From Anaerosporobacter sp031551385 (GTDB lineage Bacteria; Bacillota; Clostridia; Lachnospirales; Lachnospiraceae), in assembly GCF_031551385.1 (NCBI RefSeq), contig NZ_JAVBNS010000094.1, forward strand, positions 23,136 to 87,135: 64,000 nucleotides of DNA. The letters run 5' to 3'. Below are positions 33,997 to 42,710 of the stretch, in pieces. A program made the translations under genes and the position numbers. Position 1 is the first letter of the stretch. The number at the start of each line of letters is the position of its first letter. Under the pieces are notes generated by a model. That model was given only the letters and a program-made list of their open reading frames with translations. It searched no databases and had not been told where the DNA came from.

Positions 33997-36339
33997 ATGA
34001 AATTCGCAAACGGATTCTGGGTAACACAAAAAGGTTATGATACAAAATTCGCATCTCAACCATACGAAATTACAACAACGGAAAACAGCATTACTGTTTT
34101 AGCAACTACTGCAGTAATTGAAAATCGTGGTATGACTCTTCAAGGCCCAATTCTTGAAATCACATACTCATCTACTTGTGAAGATACAATCAAAGTTCAT
34201 ATTGTTCATTACAAAGGTGGTCTTGATAATTCACCTCAATATGAATTAAATGAAGATTTCAACTTCAAACCAATCATCAATGATTCAGAAGAATCTATCG
34301 AATTGATTTCTGGTAATACAAAAGTTGTTATCACAAAAGGAACTAGTTGGAGCGTACAGTTCTATTATAAAGAAAAACATTTAACTGGTGGTTCATGGCG
34401 TGCAACTTCTTACGTTACAGAAACTCAATTTATGGCAGATGCTAAGAAAGAATTAAACAAAGATAATGATTTCTTTGACTATCCTTATAACGGAAATACT
34501 GCATATGTAAGAGAACAATTAAAAACAGACATCGGTGAATGTATCTACGGATTTGGTGAAAAATTCACTCCATTCGTTAAGAACGGTCAAACGGTTGAAA
34601 TCTGGAATAGTGATGGTGGTACTTGTACAGATCAAAGTTACAAGAGCATTCCTTTCTACATTTCATCAAAGAGCTATGGTATCTTAGTTAATAGTTCTGA
34701 TAAAGTATCTTTCGAAGTTATGTCAGATACCGTATCTCGTGTTTCTTTCACAGTTCCTGGTGAAGAATTAGAGTACTTTATTATCGGTGGTGAAAACCTT
34801 GAAGGCGTATTAGAAAACTATACAACTTTAACTGGTAAACCAGCACTTCCACCAGCATATTCATTTGGTTTATGGTTGTCTACTTCATTTACAACAAGCT
34901 ATGATGAAGACACAATCAACTCATTTATCGATGGTATGGCTGAAAGAGATATTCCTCTACAAGTATTCCACTTTGACTGCTTCTGGATGAAAGAATTCGA
35001 ATGGTGTAACTTCGAATGGGATACAAGACAATTCCCGAATCCTCCAGCAATGCTCAAGAGACTTCATGATAAAGGCTTAGAAGTATGTGTATGGATTAAC
35101 TCTTATGTTGGACAACGTTCTAAACTTTTTGACATCGGTAAAGAAAATGGCTACTTCATCAAGAATCTTGATGGTGGTGTATACCAAACAGATGCTTGGC
35201 AACCAGGAATGGCAATCGTTGACTTCACGAATCCTGCAGCATGTGATTGGTACAAAGGTCTATTAAGACAATTATTTGAGATGGGTGTTAACAACATCAA
35301 GACAGACTTTGGTGAAAGAATTCCTACGAAATGTAAATATTTCAACGGTATGGACCCTGTTAAGATGCATAACTACTACACTTACCTTTACAATAAATGC
35401 GTATTCGAAGCTTTAGAAGAATACTTCGGAAAAGACAAAGCTTGTCTATTCGCAAGAAGTGCTACTGTTGGCGGACACAAATTCCCTGTACATTGGGGTG
35501 GTGACTGCTACGCAGAATACTCTGCAATGGCTGAAACTGTTCGTGGTGGACTTTCTCTTTGTTCTTCAGGTTTTGGTTTCTTCAGCCATGATATCGGTGG
35601 ATTCGAAGCTACTGCTCCTGCTGATGTTTATAAGAGATGGTGTGCATTCGGTCTTATGTCTACGCATAGCCGTTTACATGGTTCAAGCTCTTACCGTGTG
35701 CCTTGGAACTTTGATGAAGAGTCTTGCGACGTACTTCGTTTCTATACAAAATTAAAAGGTAAATTAATGCCTTACTTATGGGCTCAAGCAATCAAAACTC
35801 ATGAAGTTGGTGTTCCAATGATGCGTTCTATGGTTATCGCATTCTCTAACGACCCAGCTTGTAGATACCTTGATGCGCAATATATGCTAGGTGATAATCT
35901 TCTTATCGCTCCAGTTATGAACGAAGAAGGTTTGGCTGAGTTCTATGTACCAGAAGGAACTTGGTATGACATCGTAACAAATGACGTTTACGAAGGTGGC
36001 AGATACTACTCAAGAAAATGTAACTACTTCGAAATGCCTATCTTAGCTAGACCAAACTCTATCATTACATGTGGTGAGTTTGCTACGAATAACGTTGTTT
36101 ACGATTACCTTAATAACGCTGAAGCTACTATTTACAATCTTGAAGATGGCAAGACTGCTACTGCTACAATCTATGACAGCGAAGCAAACAAACTTACTGA
36201 TATCACAGCTACTCGCAGTGGTAATGGTATTACCGTTTCTTATGCTTCTACTGATAAAACATTTACGGTTGCTGTTGCTGGTACTGATAAGAAAGTTGTT
36301 GCTGTTGCGGGAAGTACTTCTGTAAGTATTGAATTATAA
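33997..36339 (+). CDS. Glycoside hydrolase family 31, alpha-xylosidase type
   Basis: This 780-residue cytoplasmic enzyme has no signal peptide. The nucleophile is D437 in IKTDFGERIP and the acid/base is D503 in HWGGDCYAEY, as in the alpha-xylosidase YicI. Beta-sandwich domains flank the barrel. YicI-type enzymes release xylose from isoprimeverose and similar xyloglucan fragments, which fits a plant-polysaccharide degrader. The ATG is preceded by AAAAGGAGG. It is regulated by the divergent AraC protein. Confidence 0.93.
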   Translation: MKFANGFWVTQKGYDTKFASQPYEITTTENSITVLATTAVIENRGMTLQGPILEITYSSTCEDTIKVHIVHYKGGLDNSPQYELNEDFNFKPIINDSEESIELISGNTKVVITKGTSWSVQFYYKEKHLTGGSWRATSYVTETQFMADAKKELNKDNDFFDYPYNGNTAYVREQLKTDIGECIYGFGEKFTPFVKNGQTVEIWNSDGGTCTDQSYKSIPFYISSKSYGILVNSSDKVSFEVMSDTVSRVSFTVPGEELEYFIIGGENLEGVLENYTTLTGKPALPPAYSFGLWLSTSFTTSYDEDTINSFIDGMAERDIPLQVFHFDCFWMKEFEWCNFEWDTRQFPNPPAMLKRLHDKGLEVCVWINSYVGQRSKLFDIGKENGYFIKNLDGGVYQTDAWQPGMAIVDFTNPAACDWYKGLLRQLFEMGVNNIKTDFGERIPTKCKYFNGMDPVKMHNYYTYLYNKCVFEALEEYFGKDKACLFARSATVGGHKFPVHWGGDCYAEYSAMAETVRGGLSLCSSGFGFFSHDIGGFEATAPADVYKRWCAFGLMSTHSRLHGSSSYRVPWNFDEESCDVLRFYTKLKGKLMPYLWAQAIKTHEVGVPMMRSMVIAFSNDPACRYLDAQYMLGDNLLIAPVMNEEGLAEFYVPEGTWYDIVTNDVYEGGRYYSRKCNYFEMPILARPNSIITCGEFATNNVVYDYLNNAEATIYNLEDGKTATATIYDSEANKLTDITATRSGNGITVSYASTDKTFTVAVAGTDKKVVAVAGSTSVSIEL

Positions 36340-36356
36340 TGATACAAGAGTCAAAA

Positions 36357-36395
36357 GGTCATACGTTTCATGCTTGCATGAAAAAGTATGACTTT
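36357..36395 (+). terminator. Hairpin after the GH31 gene
   Basis: GTCATAC-TTTCATG pairs with CATGAAA-GTATGAC around a short loop, 18 bases past the stop. The tail TTTGAGACC is only weakly T-rich, so termination may be incomplete. Confidence 0.5.
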
Positions 36396-36453
36396 GAGAC
36401 CCCAACATCATTTCGTATATAAACAAAAAATGTCCTCATAAAATAAATGTCCC

Positions 36454-36511
36454 AGGGCGTGTCTGAAAATTACTTGTGCAGAACAGGTCAATGAATTTTC
36501 AAACACGCCCT
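36454..36511. repeat. Family B MITE, copy 3, internally deleted
   Basis: A 58-bp remnant consisting of both terminal repeats, AGGGCGTGTCTGAAAATT and its near-perfect complement, with about 22 bp between them. The inner arms of copies 1 and 2 are missing. Confidence 0.75.
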
Positions 36512-36520
36512 ACAATGTCT

Positions 36521-36556
36521 AAAGGGAGTTTCCGATTGGAAACTCCCTTTTATAAA
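36521..36556 (+). terminator. Hairpin upstream of the phosphotransferase gene
   Basis: AAAGGGAGTTTCC pairs exactly with GGAAACTCCCTTT over a 4-base loop, then TTATAAAAA follows. It is 16 bases before the start codon at 36572 and probably terminates GH31 transcripts, or attenuates the next gene. Confidence 0.65.
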
Positions 36557-36571
36557 AATCGGAGGTATGTT

Positions 36572-37546
36572 ATGGACGCTGTATCAAAATTCTGGCAAGA
36601 CAACGAAACGTTAGAGCAAATGACCGAGAAAGTTCTTGGTGAAAAACTCAATTCATTTTCTGCTGAACCTATTAACGCGGGATTCGTTAATGCGGTATAT
36701 CTAATCTGTGCAAACAGCAAAGAAATGATATTAAAAATAGCTTCTCAAGAACATGTAGAAATGCTATCCGATGAAAACAATCTACTACTTAATGAAGCTC
36801 AAATGCTTGCTTTCATTAATGAAAAATTATCCCTCCCAATTCCACGAGTATTGCTACATGATACTAGCTGTACGATTTGCAAATCGCCGTATCTGTTTAT
36901 AAGCAAAATTGAAGGGGACTCCTATGAGCATCTTATCTCAAGCTTATCAGAACAGGAACGTGCTCAGATAAACTACGAAATTGGTAAAATCACTGCTCAA
37001 ATCAACTCTATTAAACACTCACAATTTGGACGACCTCAGCTTCCAGAATCCTTCTCTTCTAGCAATTCTACATTTATGCTTGGCGTTTTCAGAATGCTCC
37101 TTGATGATGGACTTGCGAAGAATCTGGATTTGCGTTGTATCTCTTATGAGGATCTTTGGAATCTCATTAAAGCAAACCAAGATGCTTTTGATGACTGCAA
37201 ACAGCCTTGTTTGATTCACAATGATATCTGGGATGGCAATATTATGGTTCACAATGGAAAACTATCTGGCATTATTGATTTTGAACGTTGTTTTTGGGGG
37301 GATTATCTATTGGAAGATCATTTCTCTGGATATGGTGAGATTAGTCCTGATTTCTTAAAGGGCTATGGCAAGTCCTCCTTTACGAAAATGGAACTTCGCA
37401 GAATCTCCCTTTACCGAATCTGGCGTCGCCTTGCGATGACAATTGAAACACCTTATCGTCAATTTGATGATGAAGGACGATTTAATTGGGTTACCGGGGA
37501 GCTTAAGAGTGAGATTGGGAATTTAAGAGAGTTGATGAAGAAATAG
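36572..37546 (+). CDS. Aminoglycoside phosphotransferase-family kinase
   Basis: About 324 residues from ATG 36572, with GGAGG upstream. The open frame runs back to 36476 only across repeat B3, so I reject that start. Kinase motifs are NAVYLICANSKEMILKIAS (lysine of the N-lobe), the Brenner-type loop LIHNDIWDGNIMV (H-N-D-x5-N), and GIIDFERCFWGD for the metal-binding Asp. APH-fold proteins phosphorylate small molecules or sugars; most are not drug-resistance enzymes. The neighbouring GH31 enzyme suggests a sugar substrate, but that is a guess. Confidence 0.82.
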   Translation: MDAVSKFWQDNETLEQMTEKVLGEKLNSFSAEPINAGFVNAVYLICANSKEMILKIASQEHVEMLSDENNLLLNEAQMLAFINEKLSLPIPRVLLHDTSCTICKSPYLFISKIEGDSYEHLISSLSEQERAQINYEIGKITAQINSIKHSQFGRPQLPESFSSSNSTFMLGVFRMLLDDGLAKNLDLRCISYEDLWNLIKANQDAFDDCKQPCLIHNDIWDGNIMVHNGKLSGIIDFERCFWGDYLLEDHFSGYGEISPDFLKGYGKSSFTKMELRRISLYRIWRRLAMTIETPYRQFDDEGRFNWVTGELKSEIGNLRELMKK

Positions 37547-37590
37547 GGGTTGCTAAATACCTATAATAGAAAAACTTTATGTATAAACAC

Positions 37591-37637
37591 AGAAAAGAGA
37601 AAAATCTTTTTTCTTTTAAATGATTTTTCTCTTTCTA
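37591..37637 (+). terminator. Bidirectional terminator between kinase and rsmH
   Basis: AGAAAAGAGAAAAATC pairs with GATTTTTCTCTTTCT across a T/A-rich loop. It can serve both converging genes. Confidence 0.65.
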
Positions 37638-37668
37638 TTTCATTGTATTAAGTAATTGCTCTCTATAT

Positions 37669-38730
37669 TTATGCTCTAATAGCCCAACGCATCTTTGTCG
37701 AACGGGCACGACTGTTTATGTTACATTCTTCTGCTGATGGACGAATCACGTCCTTTGCAATGTCACTATAGATTCCTTCTCTATAAAAATGTTTAAAATA
37801 TTGTTTTACTAATCTATCTTCTCCCGAATGGAATGTTAGAATTGCTACACGTCCACCTTTTGCCAAAACATTCGGAAGCTTCTCCATAAATTGCTCTAAC
37901 ACTTCAAATTCACTATTCACATCAATACGAAGTGCTTGGAATGTTCTTTGACATGTCTTCTTTATTACCTCTTTTCGTTCTGCTACTGGAACAGACGCTA
38001 AAACTCCTTCGATTACTTCCCTTAATCTTGTTGTCGTATCAATCGCTCTTCCTTTTCGAATCTCTGATACAACCGCTCTTGATATCTCTTTTGCGTATGG
38101 TTCATCGGAATTCTCTATCAACATTCCCTCTAACTCTGGCTGTGTGATATTTTTCAATCGCTCTGCTGCCGAAATACCCTTTTGAGGATTCAATCGTAAA
38201 TCAAGTGGCCCATCTGTCTTATAAGAAAATCCTCGTTCTGGATTATCTATCTGCATTGAGGATACCCCTAAATCTGCCAATACGAAATCCAATGGTCCTG
38301 ATTCCTCTATTATCTGGTCTATATTTGCAAAGTTAAGTAACTTTACTGTTAATATATCTTCGCCAAATCCCATATTCTCTAATCGTTCTTTCGTCTTTGC
38401 CGACTCTATTGGATCAACATCTAGTCCATAGATATGTCCTTTTCCTTCTAAGCACTTCAACATGTGCGATGTATGTCCACCATACCCAAGTGTTGCATCT
38501 AATCCTGTCTGTCCTGGCTGAATCTGCAAGAAATCTAAGATTTCCTTTACACAGATTGAGATATGCATACCTGCTGGCGTACTTCCCTTGCTTATAACTT
38601 TCTCTATTGTATCCTTATATTTCTCCGGTTGATGTTCTTTGTATTTTTCCTTATAGCTTTTTGGATGCGTTCCACTATAGCGAACACGTCTTTTGTGCTG
38701 TTGTTCTTTTTGTAATTCTTGATTTTCCAT
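37669..38730 (-). CDS. rsmH: 16S rRNA (cytosine-1402-N4)-methyltransferase
   Basis: This 353-residue enzyme is longer than the usual 310 because of a basic N-terminal extension of about 50 residues (KEQQHKRRVRYSGTHPKSYK). Motifs include LDATLGYGGHTSHML, DFVLADLGVSSMQID, GFSYKTDGPLDLR, FQALRIDVNSE and LTFHSGEDRLVK. It lies alone, away from the cell-division cluster where mraW is usually found, so it may be a second or relocated copy. Its partner RsmI is encoded at 25291. Confidence 0.93.
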   Translation of the reverse strand: MENQELQKEQQHKRRVRYSGTHPKSYKEKYKEHQPEKYKDTIEKVISKGSTPAGMHISICVKEILDFLQIQPGQTGLDATLGYGGHTSHMLKCLEGKGHIYGLDVDPIESAKTKERLENMGFGEDILTVKLLNFANIDQIIEESGPLDFVLADLGVSSMQIDNPERGFSYKTDGPLDLRLNPQKGISAAERLKNITQPELEGMLIENSDEPYAKEISRAVVSEIRKGRAIDTTTRLREVIEGVLASVPVAERKEVIKKTCQRTFQALRIDVNSEFEVLEQFMEKLPNVLAKGGRVAILTFHSGEDRLVKQYFKHFYREGIYSDIAKDVIRPSAEECNINSRARSTKMRWAIRA

Positions 38731-38841
38731 GGTTACCTCGCTGATTGGTTGTTGTTGATTACTGATTTAGGATCTGTTTTGGACTTTGTCCTATGTATGA
38801 TAATGATAGCATATTTTGGTGGAAATGACTAGGGAGGAAAT

Positions 38842-39189
38842 GGAGGGGTACATCGTATGTTGTTATTCAACGTGAAGAAATCGTAATAGAATTACACTGT
38901 GGTCGGTTTCAATACATCTCATGTTGTTATTCAACAAGAGTTTGGAAAATATACTGGCAGCGTTACTGGTTTCAATACATCTCATGTTGTTATTCAACTC
39001 GAAACCGATGCGTCCATCTGTTCGCCTTTTTGTTTCAATACATCTCATGTTGTTATTCAACTGTTACAACTAATATTAAACAAGCTTACTAATCTGTTTC
39101 AATACATCTCATGTTGTTATTCAACAAGTTGGCTTAGAGACAGGGAAGCAGAAAGGAAGGTTTCAATACATCTCATGTTGTTATTCAAC
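38842..39189 (-). CRISPR. CRISPR array 1 (6 repeats, 5 spacers)
   Basis: The 30-bp repeats start with GTTTCAATACATCTC and end with ATGTTGTTATTCAAC. They begin at 38842 (degenerate), 38906, 38969, 39032, 39096 and 39160, with spacers of 33-34 bp. The complement ends ATTGAAAC, the usual 5' handle, and the leader lies to the right, so the array is transcribed on the minus strand. The distal degenerate repeat carries the CATCGTATG variant of array 2. Confidence 0.97.
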
Positions 39190-39365
39190 CATAGTAAAAT
39201 CAACATTCTTAAATCCTATGATACCACAAAATCCTTTATTTTCAAGCTTTTCTTCGATTTTTACCAGCCGTTTGTCACTTTTAATATTGCAATGACCAAA
39301 TCACCTTCAAATCCTCGCTATTACTGGATTTACATGATTACATGATAATTATCGGCTGGTAAATT
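39190..39365 (-). promoter_or_regulatory. CRISPR leader 1
   Basis: Shared with leaders 2-4. A minus-strand promoter has TTGAAA (39240-39245), a 16-base spacer and TATCAT (39218-39223). Distal inverted repeats are TTTACCAGCCG (39260-39270) and CGGCTGGTAAA (39353-39363). The rest of the gap to 39475 shows no gene. Confidence 0.8.
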
Positions 39366-39475
39366 ATTTTCACTATTCTACATTTGCACCCACTGCTACT
39401 CTTTTTTACATTATATCCAGCTAAATAGATTTCGTACTTTGAAAATCAATATAGCCCTGATTTTGCTACCAAACT

Positions 39476-40048
39476 CTAAACTTCATTTTGAACCCTAGAA
39501 TACATTGAATTTTCCATTATCAAACCAACGCAAAATACTATCTCAACCAAAAACATAACAACTGCAACTACTAAAGCGGAATAGTATAGTCCAACCAGCA
39601 ATGCCATAATTGGTATTAGAATAGACATTATATAATACATTTTTGATTGATACAACCAGCCATATGGAAGCAAATGTGCGCCGAAAATCATAGCATAGAC
39701 CATCAACATTTTATCTGGTACGCATCCATAAATCCACATTACAATTAAAATATATAGCATTTGATTAACTGAAAATAAAATACCCAAACTCGTGAGTGGA
39801 TTATCTTTGTTTTGAAAATCCACTTTTATCAGTTTTGAAACCAAATACGCTAGTGGAATTAGTGGTGCCGAACAGCAAAACATATACAGATTTTTTGTAA
39901 ATGTCGGTAACGGTAATATTTGAATAAACGAAATCGCTAGCCATATCATAACCGACGTGATAATAAAATGTAATCCCTTCTGTTGTTTTCTTGCACAATC
40001 TTCTCTTAATTCACGAACTACAGAAAACAAGTTATCTTTATTCTCCAT
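39476..40048 (-). CDS. DUF7010-like multi-pass membrane protein
   Basis: About 190 residues from ATG 40048, which has AAAGGGG before it. A short cytosolic N-terminus (MENKDNLFSVVRELREDC) is followed by five to six membrane helices. The N-terminal ELREDCARKQQKGLHFI block is typical of DUF7010. Its function is unknown. It is the third gene of a LytTR-led operon and overlaps the preceding gene by 11 bases. Confidence 0.65.
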   Translation of the reverse strand: MENKDNLFSVVRELREDCARKQQKGLHFIITSVMIWLAISFIQILPLPTFTKNLYMFCCSAPLIPLAYLVSKLIKVDFQNKDNPLTSLGILFSVNQMLYILIVMWIYGCVPDKMLMVYAMIFGAHLLPYGWLYQSKMYYIMSILIPIMALLVGLYYSALVVAVVMFLVEIVFCVGLIMENSMYSRVQNEV

Positions 40049-40505
40049 TTTCACCACCCCTTTTTTGTTGATATCGTTGCAATGCCTGCGTGTAAACATC
40101 ACTTTGTTTTTTATTATACTGCTGATATATTGCCATGCAGATTATATATAAGACAAATGCAATTCCAATAAATAGACTCCATTTATTAATTGTTCCTTTG
40201 CCCGCAAAAAGTCCAAACCAATAGAAACAAAAACATTCATATATACTAAATAAGAGCATGAAGCAAGTTAATCTTTTTATAAAGCTCCATTTCTTAATAA
40301 CCATACGTAAGAAAATCAGGTTAAACAGTAACACTCCACCAGAAGTGCAGAATATCATCTTTGTTAAGTTCCTTGTTGAAATGCTTTGGATATTAAAAAA
40401 ATGACTGTACACTAGCATAAGAATAAGAAACCACGTAGTACAAAATGCAATTCCATTTCTCAACCATACGAAAAACTGGATACTATCTTTCTTTTTATTT
40501 TCCAT
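40038..40505 (-). CDS. Small integral membrane protein in LytTR operon
   Basis: A 155-residue protein with four predicted membrane helices and a basic C-terminus (KQSDVYTQALQRYQQKR). It does not match a family I recognise with certainty. By position it resembles the membrane partners (DUF3021-like) that often accompany LytTR regulators and restrain them. It lies between the LytTR gene and the DUF7010-like gene. Confidence 0.65.
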   Translation of the reverse strand: MENKKKDSIQFFVWLRNGIAFCTTWFLILMLVYSHFFNIQSISTRNLTKMIFCTSGGVLLFNLIFLRMVIKKWSFIKRLTCFMLLFSIYECFCFYWFGLFAGKGTINKWSLFIGIAFVLYIICMAIYQQYNKKQSDVYTQALQRYQQKRGGENGE

Positions 40506-40520
40506 ATCTCCATTTCCTTT

Positions 40521-40955
40521 CTATATCGACAATATACTACGAATTGCCTGTACATATTTTCGAGATATATAAAGCTGTTCGTTATTACTCATCGTTGCAA
40601 TGATTGTACGATTAAGTTCTGGTTTCAACGACCTAATCTTGTTTATATTTGCAATCTGTGATTTTGAGATTCGGATAAAATCCTTGTCAGAAAGAATAAT
40701 CTCCAATTCATACAGCCGTTGCTTTATCTCCATTACATCATCCTTCGTGTATAAAAAGGTGCGATTATCTATCGATTCAAAATATAACACCTCAGAGACA
40801 TTAACAAAATAGAACGCATTGTCTTTTTTCGCTTGCAACTTCTTGTCGAACAGTTCAATATATGTTTTTAATCGTATTACCTCGTCATCTTTTTGCTTGC
40901 ATTTGATTATTATTTGTAGTGCTTCTTTTATATCTTCTATAATCTGAATATTCAT
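40521..40955 (-). CDS. LytTR-domain transcriptional regulator
   Basis: This 144-residue protein has a short helical N-terminus (about 1-45) and a LytTR DNA-binding domain: FVNVSEVLYFESIDNRTFLY, FIRISKSQIANINKIRSLKP, and NNEQLYISRKYVQAIR. No response-regulator receiver domain is present. It belongs to the stand-alone LytTR type, which is usually regulated by a membrane partner. Direct repeats upstream (41011-41046) are a likely autoregulatory site. Confidence 0.87.
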   Translation of the reverse strand: MNIQIIEDIKEALQIIIKCKQKDDEVIRLKTYIELFDKKLQAKKDNAFYFVNVSEVLYFESIDNRTFLYTKDDVMEIKQRLYELEIILSDKDFIRISKSQIANINKIRSLKPELNRTIIATMSNNEQLYISRKYVQAIRSILSI

Positions 40956-41010
40956 TTTGCACCTCCACTGTTATTATATGTGCCTTCTTTATCTTTCTCA
41001 AGTATTTTGC

Positions 41011-41046
41011 GGTGAGTGGTACAAAACGGATTGGTAAGTGGTTCAT
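41011..41046 (-). promoter_or_regulatory. Direct repeats upstream of the LytTR gene
   Basis: GGTGAGTGGTACAA (41011-41024) and GGTAAGTGGTTCAT (41033-41046) are 22 bases apart, two helical turns, as LytTR dimers require. They lie 56 bases from the LytTR start. Confidence 0.55.
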
Positions 41047-41112
41047 TTTCTATTATTCCATAGCAAATGTATTCATCTCTCTTCTTTCCTCACTACTCTT
41101 TGCCTCTCTGAA

Positions 41113-41163
41113 GCAGAATAACTCAAACTTCGCCCGAAATACTTTTGAAGTTTGAGTTATTCT
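41113..41163 (-). terminator. Long hairpin after the 165-aa gene
   Basis: AGAATAACTCAAACTTC pairs with GAAGTTTGAGTTATTCT around a 17-base loop, directly after the stop at 41171. The T-run is weak. Confidence 0.65.
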
Positions 41164-41170
41164 ACTTGTA

Positions 41171-41668
41171 CTATTTTTTCTTAATACAATAACTAATTAT
41201 AGGGGCAAAATATCCATTTTCTACGTAGTTTTTTAGAATACTTTCGCTCATTTCCCCTGCGGTTATTTCTATTCGTGCCTCGTCCTCGTGAAATAAATAG
41301 TTTATATCTATATATATTTTATCGACAATGTCATAACTCATTATTTGGGTCAATACATTTTGTATTGCTTTTAAGTTTTTTTTCATTGTTCGATTAAAGC
41401 ATTTTTCATAATCATCATCTTCCTCAATTGTTGGCTGAAATATGCTCTCTGCGTAATTATCCAGTGGTGTATCCGTTAATTCAAACATAATTATATTTGC
41501 ATCTATATATTTTTCATATCGGTTATATGCTTCCATTGAGACATTCCCGCCTAATATACAACCTAGTCTATTGTTTATGGCTTCCTGTTGAATTCCATAT
41601 GCCAACTCTACTATTTCGCTCATATCAGATGTATTCATGAAAACAGCTCCACAAAATCCTATGCTCAA
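41171..41668 (-). CDS. Uncharacterised 165-aa protein
   Basis: This is an acidic, soluble protein with no signal peptide. It begins MSIGFCGAVFMNTSDMSEIV and contains RLGCILGGNVSMEAYNRYEK, NIIMFELTDTPL and IDINYLFHEDEARIEITAGE. I do not recognise the family. It is a single gene between two CRISPR arrays with its own terminator, and the start codon lacks a very strong ribosome site. No function is proposed. Confidence 0.6.
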   Translation of the reverse strand: MSIGFCGAVFMNTSDMSEIVELAYGIQQEAINNRLGCILGGNVSMEAYNRYEKYIDANIIMFELTDTPLDNYAESIFQPTIEEDDDYEKCFNRTMKKNLKAIQNVLTQIMSYDIVDKIYIDINYLFHEDEARIEITAGEMSESILKNYVENGYFAPIISYCIKKK

Positions 41669-41955
41669 TTGTCTTCACTTCCTTTTTTGTTTTAGATGAT
41701 TTTCTAAGTTGTAGAGGTGGTTTTCGCAGAAGTTAACTTCCCAATTTTTAATTATATCTTTGCATCTTTTTGAAACACAGCCCTTATCACGATATGACAT
41801 GCTATACTAACAATATTTAAACGGCTTGTATATCTCTATGCCAAGTATACATTTAATACTAGACCAATAAAATGTCTTGATTAAGATCGATCCAAGTTAT
41901 ACAATTACAAATATAGCAAAACATTTTCACAAGATGTTATTCAAGGAGGTATGTC

Positions 41956-42441
41956 ATGAAAAAAAAGTTCCTTTTAGTAATCTTAGTTCTCATTCTATGT
42001 ACTGCTTGTTCCAAAAGTAATGTTTCTTCTTTAGACGAAGCGTCAAGTAGCAAAGAATATATCATCTATTGCTACCCTGATTCCTCATTGTCATATTGGC
42101 TTATTGAAGAAACAGAATTAGAACCTAATGCAACTGATATCGTCAATTTTCTAATAGCGTCCGAGAAGACATCAATCCCTAAAACAGTCAAATTGCTCGA
42201 TATTAAGCAAGACGGTACTACCGCATACGTCAACTTAAGTAAGGACTTTGAAAGCTTTAATCTTGGAGACACTGTCATCGGTGTAAATATGCGTACTATC
42301 GTCAATACACTATGCCTTAATAAGTCTCTAGGTATTGACGGTGTTATCTTTTTATTAGATGGAGAACGACCTGAAGGGATAAGTGAATATGATAATTTGA
42401 TTACTTACACTAGTAATTTAAAATTATCTGATTTGTATTAG
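41956..42441 (+). CDS. GerMN-domain lipoprotein
   Basis: A 161-residue lipoprotein with lipobox LILCTACSKS (Cys18 region) preceded by a KKKF signal. The mature part holds a GerMN domain: DGTTAYVNLSKDFESF, NTLCLNKSLGIDGVIFLLDG and ERPEGI. GerMN proteins such as GerM act in sporulation and germination or in envelope integrity. The start is behind AAGGAGG. It is the only plus-strand gene in the CRISPR island. Confidence 0.85.
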   Translation: MKKKFLLVILVLILCTACSKSNVSSLDEASSSKEYIIYCYPDSSLSYWLIEETELEPNATDIVNFLIASEKTSIPKTVKLLDIKQDGTTAYVNLSKDFESFNLGDTVIGVNMRTIVNTLCLNKSLGIDGVIFLLDGERPEGISEYDNLITYTSNLKLSDLY

Positions 42442-42460
42442 AAAATGAAATCTTCTTATT

Positions 42461-42512
42461 AACCCAAAACTAAGAGTTATTAATATGGCTCTTCGTTTTG
42501 GGTTTTAGTTTT
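42461..42512 (+). terminator. Terminator of the GerMN lipoprotein gene
   Basis: AACCCAAAAC-AAGAG pairs with CTCTT-GTTTTGGGTT and is followed by TTAGTTTT. Confidence 0.8.
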
Positions 42513-42529
42513 AATAAAATGTTTTAATT

Positions 42530-42652
42530 CTATTCTTCTCCTATCCATTCCTGAAATATTTTAATATTTCCCCTTGTTTCTTCACCGTTTTCTGCATACC
42601 AATGTTGTAACCACTCTAATGTAGGAATTTTTGTTGCTTTCTTGTTTGGGTA
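42530..42652 (-). pseudogene. 3'-terminal gene fragment next to CRISPR array 2
   Basis: On the minus strand a 40-codon frame between TAA and the TAG at 42530 reads KKATKIPTLEWLQHWYAENG, followed by EETRGNIKIFQEWIGEE. It looks like the natural C-terminus of a real protein, but there is no start codon or upstream body: the array begins 60 bases away. It is probably a remnant cut by insertion of the CRISPR cassette. The family is not recognised. Confidence 0.4.
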
Positions 42653-42710
42653 TTAGAGATTCGTGTGGTGAGTTGTTGCTTGAGCATGTACTCTAAGGCA
42701 ATGTGCTGGT

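Noticed and set aside
36476..36571. Upstream start of the phosphotransferase
   Set aside because: The extra 32 codons run through repeat B3 and a terminator hairpin; ATG 36572 has GGAGG at the right spacing.
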